Assembly (NCBI RefSeq): GCF_017811175.1
Contig: NZ_JACWIJ010000002.1
Span: 992,001 to 1,056,000 of the forward strand
DNA from: Melaminivora jejuensis
Lineage (GTDB): Bacteria > Pseudomonadota > Gammaproteobacteria > Burkholderiales > Burkholderiaceae_C
Reading direction: 5' to 3'
Length of the DNA: 64,000 bases
Positions 18,498 to 29,192 of the stretch are shown here, one piece after another. The notes under the pieces were generated by a model. That model was not told the DNA's origin and did not search any database. It saw only the letters and a list, made by a program, of their open reading frames with translations. Each line of letters opens with the position of its first letter. Positions within the stretch are counted from its first letter, which is position 1. The position numbers and the translations under genes were made by a program.

Positions 18498-20152
18498 TCA
18501 GGCAGCGCCGAGCTCCTGGGTGTACAAATCCTTCTTCGAGAGCTTGCCAACGGCCGTCTTGGGCAGCTCGGCGCGCAGCTCCAGGGCGTGCGGCATCTCG
18601 TGCTTGCCCAGGTACTCGCCAAGAAAGCCGCGCAGCTGCTCGAGCGTGAGCGGCGCGCTGCCCTCCTTGAGCTTGACGAAGGCCTTGGGCGACTGGCCGC
18701 GATAGGCATCGGGCACACCGATCACGATCACCTCTTCCACGGCGGGGTGGCGGTAGATGGCTTCCTCAATGTTGCGCGGGTAGACGTTGAAGCCGCCGCA
18801 GATTATCATGTCCTTGGTGCGGTCGACGATGTAGACGAAGCCTTCCTCCGTCATGTAGCCGATGTCGCCGGTGCGCAGATAGCCGTCGGCGGTCATCGCC
18901 TCGCGCGTCGCCTCGGGGTTGTTCCAGTAGCCCTTCATGACATTGGGGCCGCGAATGCACAACTCGCCGTGCGTACCCAGCGGCACCTCGACCTGCTGGT
19001 CCAGGCTGATCACCTTGACCTCGACGCCCGGCACAGGAATGCCGCAGGAGCCCGCACGGTGCGCACCGACGCCGGGCGAGGCCGTGGCCATGGTGCAGGA
19101 TTCGGTCATGCCCCAGCCTTCCTGCAGCCGGCACTGCGCCAGGCGCACGAATTTCTGGAACACCTCGGCAGCGATGGGCGCGCCGCCCGAATTGCAGAAC
19201 TTGAGGGAGGACAGGTCTGTACGGCCGATGTCCGGATGGCCCGTGAAGGCCACATACATGGTCGGCACACCCAGAAAGACGCTGACCTTGTTGGCCACGA
19301 TTGCGTCGAGCGTCGCCTGCAGGTCAAAACGCTGGTGCAGGATCAGCTTGGCGCCGATGCTCAGGCCGAACAGCATGTTCACGACCAGCGAATAGATGTG
19401 GAACAGCGGCAGGACCGACAGAAACGTCTCCTCGCCTTCCGCGAGCGTGCCGGCGCCCACCAGCGTGTGCCACACCTGCGACACGGCCGAACTCAGGTTC
19501 GCATGCGTGAGCATGGCGCCCTTGGGGTGGCCGGTGGTTCCGCCAGTGTATTGCAGCACGGCCACGGCCTCCAGGGCGGGCGGCTGGGGCCGTGCGGCCC
19601 CGGCGGCAGGCGAGGCCTTGAGCAGGTCGGCGAAGCGCAGGCGCTGCGCGTCCCAGGCCACGGCATGCGCGTCCTGCGGGGCGCTGGCGCCGCCGAACTC
19701 GTTCACCGAGCCGACGATCAGGCCGCGCAGCCGCGTCGTGCCCAGAAACCCGTTCATCTTTGCGAACAAGGCGGGGCTATCGAGCGTCACGATGAAGTCG
19801 GTTTCGCTGTCGCCGATCTTGTGCTCCAGCGCAGCGCCGGCGTCCAGCGGCGAGTAATTCACCACCGTCGCGCCCGCCTTGAGCACCGCAAAGAAGCTGA
19901 TGATGTAGTGCGGCGTGTTCGGCAGATAGAGCCTGACATGGGAGCCGGGCCCTATCCCCAGGCGAAGCAATCCCTGGGCCATGCGGTCCGACAGATCGGC
20001 CAGTTCGGCGTAGCTGAAGCTGCGGCCCTCGAAATGCAGCGCGCAGCGCGCCGGCCAGCGCGCGGCGGCGCCGTCCAGCATCTGCGGGAGCGCCAGCGTG
20101 CGCAGCGGCGCATTCCAACGGGTGCCGGGCGGATAGGTCTTGATCCAGGGAT
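18498..20152 (-). CDS. Long-chain fatty-acid--CoA ligase (AMP-forming), N-terminus replaced by an IS
   Basis: ANL-superfamily enzyme that activates a carboxylic acid to its CoA thioester. Motifs are complete: the P-loop-like YTGGTTGHPKGAMLTH, the A5 region GWGMTESC, A7 YLRTGDIGYM, A8 IVDRTKDMIICGGFNVYPRNIE, and the C-terminal catalytic Lys in PKTAVGKLSKKDL. The frame is interrupted by the IS256-family end at 20153, a few residues before HPWIKTYPPGTRWN. The native start is therefore lost, and the open frame continues into IS sequence to an ATG at 20270. That fusion could be translated but lacks a clear ribosome site. It is co-directional with the enoyl-CoA hydratase gene. Confidence 0.82.
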
Positions 20153-21484
20153 GGGCGTGTCCGAATTTTTGTGTAAACGGGTCGGACTTCAATTGACGGA
20201 GATGCGGTCTCCGAACTGAATGGTAAAGCGGGTCAGCGCGGCCTTCCAATCGCGGATGGGCATGTTCCACTTCTGGCTGATGTTGCGCAGCGCCAGGTAG
20301 AACAGCTTGGTCAGCGCCTCGTCGCTGGGGAACGAGCCCCGGTTCTTGGTCAGCTTCCTCAGGCTCATGTTGACCGACTCGATGGCGTTGGTGGTGTAGA
20401 TGACCTTGCGGATTTCCGGCGGGTAGTCAAAGAACGGGGTCAAGCGACTCCAGTTCCTGCGCCATGACTGGCCGATGGGCAGGTACTCGGCATCCCATCG
20501 GGCCTCGAACTCTGCGAGCATCAGCTCGGCCTCTTCGGCGGTGGCGGCCGTGTAGATGCGGCGCAGGTCGGCAGCCACTTCCTTGCGGCGCTTGCATGAG
20601 ACGTAGTTCAGGCTGTGGCGCACCATGTGAACGATGCACAGTTGCACCACCGCCTTGGGGAACACCGCCTCAATGGCGTCCGGGAAGCCCTTGAGCCCAT
20701 CGACACAGGCAATGAAGATGTCCTGCACGCCCCGGTTGCGCAGTTCGGTCACAACCTGCAGCCAGAACTTGGCACCCTCGGTCTGCGCCAGCCACAGACC
20801 CAGCACCTCCTTCTCGCCCGTCATGGTGATGCCGATGGCCAGGTACACCGCCTTGACCCGCACCGCGCCCTCGCGCACCTTCACGTGGATGCAGTCCAGA
20901 TAGACGATGGGGTAAATCGGCTCCAGCGGTCTGGCCTGCCAGGCCTTGACCTCATCGGCCACGGCATCGGTCACCGAGGAAATCAAGCTGGGTGAGACCT
21001 CGGTGCCATACATCTCTTCGAGATGGGCCTGTATCTCGCGCACCGTCATGCCACGGGCGTACAGCGAGATGATTTTGTCGTCGAAGCCGGCCCAGCGGGT
21101 CTGGTGCTTGGGGATGAGCTGAGGCTCGAAGCTGCCATGGCGGTCGCGTGGCACTTCGATGGGCAATTCGCCGAACTCGCCCTTGAGGGTCTTCTTGCTC
21201 TTGCCGTTGCGGGTGTTGCCAGCGGGGTTGGCCACCGCCTCGTTGCGTTCATGGCCCAGGTGCTCAGTCAGCTCAGCGTCCAAAGCTCGCTCGACCAGCA
21301 GCTTGGTCAACTGCTTGAGCAGTCCGTTCTCGCCGATGAGGTCTTCGGGCTTCTTGTAGTTGGCCAGCAGGCCAGAGAGCAGTTCTTCGGGTACGTCGTG
21401 TTTCTTGGTGTTCATTGTGCTTACGGACAGGCCGGCTTGCGCCGGCGGTGGATTGTCCGTTTACACAAATTTCTGCACACCCTC
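20153..21484 (-). mobile_element. IS256-family element, copy 1 (1,332 bp)
   Basis: Complete element with imperfect ~28-bp terminal repeats (GGGCGTGTCCGAATTTTTGT at the 20153 end, GAGGGTGTGCAGAAATTTGT at the other). Both end in a shared GTGTAAACGG. It carries one transposase gene. Copies at 27861-29192 (opposite orientation) and 35759-37090 (same orientation) have the same length and encode the same protein. Flanks show no 8-9 bp duplication. It cuts the acyl-CoA ligase gene on one side and a phage-derived gene on the other. Confidence 0.92.
20189..21415 (-). CDS. IS256-family transposase
   Basis: A 408-residue DDE transposase of the mutator/IS256 type. Catalytic acidic residues fall in PIVYLDCIHVKV (first Asp), IACVDGLKGFPDAI (second Asp) and the family signature TTNAIESVNMSLRKL (Glu). 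The C-x2-H-type segment VQLCIVHMVRHSLNYV is typical. The N-terminal third is the DNA-binding region (NPAGNTRNGKSKKTLKG). Nothing suggests inactivation. The start at 21415 lies 69 bp from the element end. Confidence 0.93.
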   Translation of the reverse strand: MNTKKHDVPEELLSGLLANYKKPEDLIGENGLLKQLTKLLVERALDAELTEHLGHERNEAVANPAGNTRNGKSKKTLKGEFGELPIEVPRDRHGSFEPQLIPKHQTRWAGFDDKIISLYARGMTVREIQAHLEEMYGTEVSPSLISSVTDAVADEVKAWQARPLEPIYPIVYLDCIHVKVREGAVRVKAVYLAIGITMTGEKEVLGLWLAQTEGAKFWLQVVTELRNRGVQDIFIACVDGLKGFPDAIEAVFPKAVVQLCIVHMVRHSLNYVSCKRRKEVAADLRRIYTAATAEEAELMLAEFEARWDAEYLPIGQSWRRNWSRLTPFFDYPPEIRKVIYTTNAIESVNMSLRKLTKNRGSFPSDEALTKLFYLALRNISQKWNMPIRDWKAALTRFTIQFGDRISVN

Positions 21485-21640
21485 ATTCCACAGCTTGACG
21501 GGTGACGATGGAGACAGCCTCGGCCAGCTCATGGCGCGGAATCTGGCGGTAGCCGACGCGGAAGTGGCTCTTGAGCTTAGACCAGGCGCCCCCAGCCTCA
21601 AAGAAGGGCTGACCGGCCAAGTCACTTCTGACTTGGGGGC
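21485..21640 (-). pseudogene. Phage antirepressor-like (ORF6C-type) C-terminal fragment
   Basis: A minus-strand frame reads LAGQPFFEAGGAWSKL, KSHFRVGYRQIPRHEL and AEAVSIVTRQAVE, then a stop formed at the IS junction. The pattern W-x-x-L-x-x-x-F-x-V-x-x-Y-x-x-I-P resembles the ORF6C domain found at the C-terminus of phage antirepressors. No start codon is visible: the frame is closed upstream by a TAG near 21650. The remnant is truncated by the IS256-family element at its 3' end. Assignment is tentative. Confidence 0.35.
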
Positions 21641-21673
21641 GGTCGTGCTGCTACATTCCCCGCGGGAGAACGC

Positions 21674-21871
21674 ATGGCATCGAAATTCACCAAGGAGCAG
21701 AAGGAGGGCTTGGCCCGCTTCATCGACACCATCGCGGCATCGGCCTTCATCGGTGGCGTGGTGGGCGCTGCAGGGCACAGCGTCTTGAGCAGGCTGGAGA
21801 TTGGCATCCTGTTTGCGGCCTGCCCTATACTTCTCGCATTCTCTTGGCGTCTAAGGAGGCCTACACCATGA
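21674..21871 (+). CDS. Small predicted membrane protein, phage-associated
   Basis: 65 residues: a charged N-terminus (MASKFTKEQKEGLARFID) followed by two hydrophobic stretches (IAASAFIGGVVGAAG and IGILFAACPILLAF) and a basic tail. GGGAGAA precedes the ATG. Its stop overlaps the start of the next small gene (ATGA), indicating coupling. Position just upstream of a large virion-type protein suggests a phage membrane function, but no family is recognised and holin identity is not supported by anything specific. Confidence 0.55.
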   Translation: MASKFTKEQKEGLARFIDTIAASAFIGGVVGAAGHSVLSRLEIGILFAACPILLAFSWRLRRPTP

Positions 21872-21936
21872 TTACCGCCATCATCCTGTTCGTCGTGATC
21901 GCTGGCTGCGTGACTTGGTACGTCACGACCCACTGA
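21868..21936 (+). CDS. 22-residue single-span membrane peptide
   Basis: The frame encodes MITAIILFVVIAGCVTW followed by YVTTH: a single transmembrane helix. It has an excellent AAGGAGG Shine-Dalgarno 8 nt upstream, and its ATG overlaps the stop of the preceding gene. The combination of coupling and a strong ribosome site makes translation likely despite the tiny size. Function is unknown. Confidence 0.55.
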   Translation: MITAIILFVVIAGCVTWYVTTH

Positions 21937-22040
21937 GCTTCTGGGCAGACCTTCCACATGGGCGCTTCGGCGCCCTTTGTCGTTTCTGAGGCACCCCTAT
22001 AGGGTTTGCCGCCCGCCGGATGCCCCGCCATCCTGCGGGC

Positions 22041-25000
22041 ATGGCTGCCAACTTCTTCGACCAGTTCGACCCCGCCAGCGCGAAGCCCGAGGGCGGCGGG
22101 AATTTCTTCGACCAGTTCGACCCAGGATCGGCCAAGCCGGCACCCGCCGGCGGCACCCTCTCCGATCTGGGCAAATCCCTCAAGGCCGGCGTGCAGCGCC
22201 TGCCTGGCGCCGTCGCTGGCCTGGCCGACCTGCCCATTGCCCTGGCCACGGGCGCGCGCCCGTTCACCGCCGCTGCTGACGCGCTGGGCGAGGCCACGGG
22301 CTTCCAGCCCGGCAAGTGGGCCGACGAGACGAAGTTCAGCGCCGGCTACGAGCAGGGCCGCGCCGCGGTGGACAAGGCGTGGGAAGAAGGCGGCGCGGGC
22401 AACATCGCCCGCGCCTACCTGGCCAACCCCGGCTATACCGCCAACCAGGTGGCCGAGTCCTTGCCCGGCATGGTGGCGAGCGGCCTGGCGGGCCGCGTCC
22501 TGATGGGAGCCGGCGCCGTGGCGGGCCGCGCTGCCACGGCTGCGGCGCCAGCGCGTGCTGCCGTGCCTGGCGCGCTGGAGCGCGCCGTGGGCGAGCGCGC
22601 CGCCACCGCCATTGCGGCAGGCGCGGGCGAGGGCGCCGTGACCGCCGGCCAGCAAATGGCCGAGTACCAGGGCGAGGACGCGCAGCGCGGCGCTGCGGGC
22701 GCGCTGGGCGCGGGCCTGGGCACGGCGCTGATTGGCGCTGGCGCAGGCCGGGTGGCGAATGCCTGGGGCTTGGAGACGGCTGAGACCGCCCTGGTGCGCG
22801 CCGGGCGCGGCGCTGGCGACAACGTGCCGGCATCGGCCAAGCGCCGCATCCTGGGCGGCATGGTGTCTGAGGCGCTACTGCAGGAGCTGCCGCAGTCCGC
22901 GCAGGAGCAGATGTGGAGCAACTGGGCCGAGGGCAAGCCGCTGATGGAGGGCGTGGCGCGCGCCGGTACTGAAGGCGCCCTGGCTGGCGGCGTGATGGGC
23001 GCTGGCGCCAACTTGCGCGGCCCGCGCGCGCAGCAGCCGAGCCCTGCGCCGGATGCCCAGCCGCAGCCGGATGCCGCGCCGCTGCAACTGGGCCACACGC
23101 CCGACCCGCTGGTCGTGTTCCCGGACGGCACGGTAGGCCGGCGCGCCGAGGTGGATGCCTACCTGGCCAGCCTGCCCGAGGATCAGCAGACCGCCGCGCG
23201 CGCGGCGTTGTATGGCTATGCGGCGCAGCCGGCTGAGCCAACCACTTCACCCGGCGCTGCTGATCCGGCAGCGCAGCCCGAGCGCCCGCGCACCATGATC
23301 GAGGCGCTGCAGGCCGAGACTGCCCTGGGCGCACAGGCGCCGCGCGACGGCATCGACTTCACGCGCGAGTTCGACCATGGCGGCCTGACCCTGCAAGATC
23401 CGGCTGAGACCGAGCGCGCGCGCGCCGCCAGCATCGACTACGAAGCCACCCCCATCGAGCCGCAGTGGGAGACCGCCGCTGGCGCTGCACCTGAGCGACT
23501 GCCGGGCCTGGACATGCCCGCGCGCGAGGTCGATGTGGGCACGCTGGAGCTGGATACGCGCACGCCGTCGCAGCGTCTGGGCATCGACCCGGCTGCCGGG
23601 CCGCTGTCGCGTGCGGCAACGCAGGCGGTGGACGCCGCGCCGGCGCACCCGGGCAACGCTGCCCAATTGGCGGCGCCCGCTGGCGGGGCGAGTGCCTACG
23701 ACCTGGGGGGGCAGGCGTTTCGCAGTGGCGCCGCCCGCCAGGAGCTGGCTGCCATCCCCAATGTCGCCACCCGGCTGCAGCACCTGCGCGGCTACGACGA
23801 CGCCGCGCGCCAGGCGGGTGCAGGCTCTGGCCCTGGCCCGCAGGCGCAGGCGCCGGCGCAGGGCGCGCCCATGGATGGGCTGAGCGGCCTGCGCCCCGAG
23901 GGCTGGCGCAAGACCATGCTCAAGGCCGTGCCGGTGGCCCAGGCTTTGGGCATCGACACGAAGGGCAAGCGCCTGGCGCAAGTGGTGGCCGAGGTCGAGG
24001 CGCTCGATGCGCGCGCCGCCCATGAGCCGCCGGCGCCAGCGGCCAGCGCTGCGCCCCAAGGGGCAGCGCCAGAAACGGTCGTTGGTCTTGCTGGGCAAGC
24101 GCAGAATGCTACAGAAAGTGTAGCTGCAACTGCGCCAATGACCACTGCCGCAGCACCCGTTGCTGCGACGACTTCCCCCGCCGCGCCTGCGGCATCCACC
24201 CTAGGAGACAGCCTTGCCAGCCAAGCCCAAGCCATCCAAGCAAGCCCGCAACAGCAAGAAGCAGGCAATCCGCCGCCTGCTGGCCGAGCAGCAGCAGGAG
24301 AAGCGGGCGCAGTACCTGCTGCCGCCGCGCAGGCTGGAGGAGGTGGCGTACAAGCGGATGGGCTGACGCCAGCGCAACCCGCCCCTGCTGCGCCAGCCGC
24401 CCCCGCCCCGCGCGGCGTGCTGGCCAAAAAGGCGCAGGCCGAGGAGGCCGCGCGCGCCGACTACTTCGCGCCGGGCAACATCGTGCGCGGCTACGACGGC
24501 TCGCTCGAACGTGTGCTGGCCTACAGCGCGCCGGATGCCGAAGGCGCCTGGTCGGTGCGCGTCATGCCGGTGGAGCGCTCCGGCGCCCAGTGGCGCGATG
24601 TGCCCGAGCGCGCACGCACGCACTCGACTGCGCCGACGGCGCGCGAACTCAAGGACGGGCCGGTCGAGCGTGCGCCGGCTGACGTGCAGGGCCAGGAGCA
24701 GGCGCCGATGTTCAGCCGCAGCGCTTCTGCGGCGCAGGCGCTGCCTGAGGTGGCGCAGCAGCTCAAGGACACCGAGCGCGCCTACGGCGGGCGCGCAGCC
24801 TACGACCGCGCCAAGGCTGCCGGCAAGACGAAGCTGGCCTATGGGCAGTGGGTGCAGGTGAGGACGCCGAATTTCAAGGCGTGGTTTGGCGACTGGCAGG
24901 CGCTGGCCGCGCAGCAGCGGCTGGATGCGATGGAGCCCGTCCGGGTGCGCGTGCCGGGTGAGTGGCATGGGCTCGGTCACGCAGAGCTGCGCGAGAAGCT

Positions 25001-27860
25001 GGCACTGGAGCTAGACCGCATGGTGCGCGAGAAGGTGGAGATTGAGCACCCGGAGCTGGGCGCCATTCGTGTGGGGCGCGCAGGGGCCAAAAAATCCCAG
25101 GGCGCGGCGCGTGACCCGGCGAAATCGTTGATCGTCGCGGACATCAAGGCACTGATTCCGGCGGCCATCTATGCCCGCTCCGAGGTGGCACGCGGCGACG
25201 GCCCGGACATTGCCGGTTACTCGACGCTGCTGGCCCGCGTAGAGGTGGCCGGTGTGCCATTGGTGGCCTCGTTCACGGTGCGCCACCAGTCGGACGGCCA
25301 GTGGTACTACAACGCGGTTGCGCTGCACGACGCCAAAGAAAAAGCCCAGGATTCCTATGGGCGTCCTGACCAGCAAGCCGGTTCAAGTGTCGCCCCTATC
25401 GCTGGGCTTTCCGACTTTGTACGCCGCCCGCTGGCGCGTGTCAACCCTGCCGAGGTCTCCAAGGTGGTCGATCCGAGCACCGGCGAGCCGTTGGTGGTGT
25501 ATCACGGCACTGGTGCCGACTTCTCGGTGTTCGATGACAAAAAGCGCGGCTCCAACACCCGCGAGGTGGATGCTCGCCAAGGTTTTTTCCTGTCATCCTC
25601 GACTGAAATCGCCAGCGAGTATGCCCAGGAGGCTGTTGCAGATGGCGGGGCCAACATCATGCCCGCCTACGTGTCGCTGCAGAACCCCCTGGCCATCGAC
25701 GAGGGTGGGCGTGACTACGATGCAGCCCGCTTTCGTGACTACATCCTGCAGGCCAAAGAGCAAGGCCACGACGGTGTGCTCCTGCGCAGCAGCGGCGATG
25801 GCATGTTCAAGAACGGCCTCACGGGCGATACCGTGATTGCCTTGCGGCCTGAGCAAATCAAGAGCGCCATCGGCAACAACGGCAACTTCAGCTCCAGCGA
25901 CCCCGACATCCGGCGCAGCTTCGCCGGCCAGCAGGCCGCCACTGCCGACCAGCACGCGCTGGCATCGGCCCAGCAGCGCCTGGAGGCGGGCGAGGATGCC
26001 GAGGCCGTGCGGCGTGACACCGGCTGGCATCGTGGCGCCGATGGCAAGTGGCGCTTTGAGATCAGCGATGCGGATGCGCGGCTGAAGGTAGGCCACAAGG
26101 GCGTGCCTGTGTCGCAACTGCTGGCCGGTGTTGCGCAGATGCAGGCAGGCTGGTATCGACTGGCCGATTTGCTGGATCATCCGGCGCTGTTTGCCGCCTA
26201 TCCCGACCTGGCGGCAATGCCCGTCAAGTTCATGCCCGGCTCGGCGATGGGTCAGGCAGATGGGAGATTCAACCCGTCCAATGGGACGCTTTATTTGCAC
26301 GAGGACTTGGCGCAGCGGCAAGCGCTATCGACCTTGCTGCACGAGGTGCAGCACGGCATCCAGAACATCGAGGGCTTTGCCACGGGCGGCTCGCCGTCGC
26401 AGTTTGCGGGCGTTGATTTGGCGGCGCAGGCCGCGCTTGACCGGATCAATGAGCGGCTCAACAGCGGCGAGTACGACATGGACGAGTATGACGCGTTGCT
26501 GCAGCAAAAGCGTGACATTCTGAGCAGGGCAGGTACTGCGTCCCCGCGTGAGCTGTATCGCCGCCTGGCCGGCGAGGTCGAGGCCCGCAACACCCAGGCC
26601 CGCCAGAAGCTGACCGACGAACAGCGCAGCGCCACGCCGCCCGGCGCCACTGCCGACGTGGCCGATACCGACGTGATCGTCACATTCAACGGCCAGGAGA
26701 TGGCCAGCGCGCCGATGCCGGCCAATGCCGCCGGCTTCGACTTTGACGCCATGCGCCGCACCGTACTGGGAGAGGGCGCTGCTGCAGCGCCGAGCGGCGC
26801 CACCACCACGCAGGTGGCCGGCGCCATCCGCCGCGCCTACGGCAGCTTGCTGGACAAGCTGCAGGCCAAGGGTCTGGTGACGCTGGTGCAGTCCGAGGAT
26901 GAGGCGGTGGAGGCCGCAGCGCAGGCGCGCGCAGCCAAGACGGGCGAGGCGCTGGAGCGCGCGCGGGCCAGTCTGATGGCCAGTGTCCAGAGCAGCCGCT
27001 CGCCTATGAAGTCGGTGGAGGCCAACATCCGCCGTGGCCGCGAGGCCCTGGCGCGGGCGCTCAACGGCAAGACCAGCGTGCATCGGGCCATGTACCGCAA
27101 CGGCCTGGGGTGGGTGGATTTTGTGTGGGGCGATGAGGGGGGCGCTGTCAAAAGAAACGGCTCGCGCCCTGGCGAGAAGGGGATCGCACACATCCTGGAA
27201 GCGAGGCAGCGCAAGGACGGGTTGCCCGAAGCGAAGGCGCTCAGGCTGCTCGATGGTCTGATAGAAACCATTGCGAACGGCGCTGAGGTGCGCCGGCGCG
27301 AATTGGGCGGCTCCATCCGCGCGGTCGTCGGACTGCGCAACATGGAGGCCATCCTCGTAAAAACCCCCGGCAGCAACGCATGGATGCTGACGGGGTGGGA
27401 AGTGAAGCCCGATGCAACGGCGGCGGCCAATGACACCAGCCGCGCTACGCACGACCAGGCTGACTCTAGCGACCTGGCGGTGGGGGCGGGCGAGTCCAGT
27501 GTGGCACAAGGCAGCCTGGACATCAAGCGCAGCGCCGCTGGCGCCGTCGAGGGCTTCTTCGACCCGGTATCGGGCCAGTCCTTTCTGGTGGCCGATGGCT
27601 TGAGCGAGGCCACGGCGCCGGGCACGCTGATGCACGAGGTCGGCATCCACATGGCGGCTGACGGCACGCTGGCGCCCTTGTTCGAGCGCGCTCAGGCGCT
27701 GGTGCAAGAGGGGGGCAGCGACTTCCTGCGCCGGGTCAAGGCCCGCATGGAATCCGCCGGCGAGGCCAGCGCCGAGGAGGCTGCCGCCTACATCGTCACC
27801 GAGTACGAGAACGCACGGGCGCTGGCGCCGACTTCGGTGCGCCAGTGGGTGCGCTCAAGG
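22041..27860 (+). CDS. Phage polyvalent (ejected internal virion) protein, C-terminus truncated by an IS256-family element
   Basis: A giant multidomain protein (about 1,940 residues before the IS junction; the frame runs to 27884 inside the element). ATG 22041 (MAANFFDQFDPASAK) is preferred over ATG 22020 because NFFDQFD, repeated near residue 24, is the usual N-terminus of such phage proteins. Ala/Gly-rich helices follow. The segment around FKAWFGDWQ and residues ~1040-1105 resembles domains of large polyvalent proteins. Residues ~1155-1300 (VVYHGTGADFSVF to DPDIRRSF) look like an ADP-ribosyltransferase-type domain. HEVQHG near 1440 is a zincin-like motif. Residues ~1660-1795 (WVDFVWGDEG, GIAHILEARQ, SIRAVVGL) resemble the phage barnase/EndoU/colicin-like nuclease domain. 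HEVGIHMA near 1875 is a second metal-binding motif. Domain names are from memory. Confidence 0.8.
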
Positions 27861-29192
27861 GAGGGTGTGCAGAAATTTGTGTAAACGGACAATCCACCGC
27901 CGGCGCAAGCCGGCCTGTCCGTAAGCACAATGAACACCAAGAAACACGACGTACCCGAAGAACTGCTCTCTGGCCTGCTGGCCAACTACAAGAAGCCCGA
28001 AGACCTCATCGGCGAGAACGGACTGCTCAAGCAGTTGACCAAGCTGCTGGTCGAGCGAGCTTTGGACGCTGAGCTGACTGAGCACCTGGGCCATGAACGC
28101 AACGAGGCGGTGGCCAACCCCGCTGGCAACACCCGCAACGGCAAGAGCAAGAAGACCCTCAAGGGCGAGTTCGGCGAATTGCCCATCGAAGTGCCACGCG
28201 ACCGCCATGGCAGCTTCGAGCCTCAGCTCATCCCCAAGCACCAGACCCGCTGGGCCGGCTTCGACGACAAAATCATCTCGCTGTACGCCCGTGGCATGAC
28301 GGTGCGCGAGATACAGGCCCATCTCGAAGAGATGTATGGCACCGAGGTCTCACCCAGCTTGATTTCCTCGGTGACCGATGCCGTGGCCGATGAGGTCAAG
28401 GCCTGGCAGGCCAGACCGCTGGAGCCGATTTACCCCATCGTCTATCTGGACTGCATCCACGTGAAGGTGCGCGAGGGCGCGGTGCGGGTCAAGGCGGTGT
28501 ACCTGGCCATCGGCATCACCATGACGGGCGAGAAGGAGGTGCTGGGTCTGTGGCTGGCGCAGACCGAGGGTGCCAAGTTCTGGCTGCAGGTTGTGACCGA
28601 ACTGCGCAACCGGGGCGTGCAGGACATCTTCATTGCCTGTGTCGATGGGCTCAAGGGCTTCCCGGACGCCATTGAGGCGGTGTTCCCCAAGGCGGTGGTG
28701 CAACTGTGCATCGTTCACATGGTGCGCCACAGCCTGAACTACGTCTCATGCAAGCGCCGCAAGGAAGTGGCTGCCGACCTGCGCCGCATCTACACGGCCG
28801 CCACCGCCGAAGAGGCCGAGCTGATGCTCGCAGAGTTCGAGGCCCGATGGGATGCCGAGTACCTGCCCATCGGCCAGTCATGGCGCAGGAACTGGAGTCG
28901 CTTGACCCCGTTCTTTGACTACCCGCCGGAAATCCGCAAGGTCATCTACACCACCAACGCCATCGAGTCGGTCAACATGAGCCTGAGGAAGCTGACCAAG
29001 AACCGGGGCTCGTTCCCCAGCGACGAGGCGCTGACCAAGCTGTTCTACCTGGCGCTGCGCAACATCAGCCAGAAGTGGAACATGCCCATCCGCGATTGGA
29101 AGGCCGCGCTGACCCGCTTTACCATTCAGTTCGGAGACCGCATCTCCGTCAATTGAAGTCCGACCCGTTTACACAAAAATTCGGACACGCCC
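27861..29192 (+). mobile_element. IS256-family element, copy 2 (1,332 bp)
   Basis: Same element as at 20153-21484, in the opposite orientation. It begins GAGGGTGTGCAGAAATTTGT at 27861 and ends with the complement of GGGCGTGTCCG at 29192. It truncates the phage polyvalent protein gene. Left flank (gctcaagg) and right flank (atcccgac) do not form a target duplication. With copy 1 it brackets the phage fragment like an inverted composite unit. Confidence 0.92.
27930..29156 (+). CDS. IS256-family transposase (copy 2)
   Basis: Predicted protein identical over all 408 residues to the products at 20189-21415 and 35795-37021, with the same three acidic catalytic residues. Identity of all three copies indicates recent spread within this region, or gene conversion between copies. 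Confidence 0.93.
   Translation: MNTKKHDVPEELLSGLLANYKKPEDLIGENGLLKQLTKLLVERALDAELTEHLGHERNEAVANPAGNTRNGKSKKTLKGEFGELPIEVPRDRHGSFEPQLIPKHQTRWAGFDDKIISLYARGMTVREIQAHLEEMYGTEVSPSLISSVTDAVADEVKAWQARPLEPIYPIVYLDCIHVKVREGAVRVKAVYLAIGITMTGEKEVLGLWLAQTEGAKFWLQVVTELRNRGVQDIFIACVDGLKGFPDAIEAVFPKAVVQLCIVHMVRHSLNYVSCKRRKEVAADLRRIYTAATAEEAELMLAEFEARWDAEYLPIGQSWRRNWSRLTPFFDYPPEIRKVIYTTNAIESVNMSLRKLTKNRGSFPSDEALTKLFYLALRNISQKWNMPIRDWKAALTRFTIQFGDRISVN

Noticed and set aside
17553..20219. An open frame of 888 codons on the plus strand
   Set aside because: Antisense to the enoyl-CoA hydratase and acyl-CoA ligase genes, which carry full family motifs; composition is that of a shadow frame.
18498..20270. A genuine start of the acyl-CoA ligase at 20270 inside the IS
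   Set aside because: The first ~39 codons are IS256 sequence read in another frame; it is a junction frame, not the native N-terminus.
20153..29192. A functional composite transposon bounded by two inverted IS256-family copies
   Set aside because: No outer target duplication, and both outer junctions cut genes in ways that do not match a single insertion; kept only as a structural remark.
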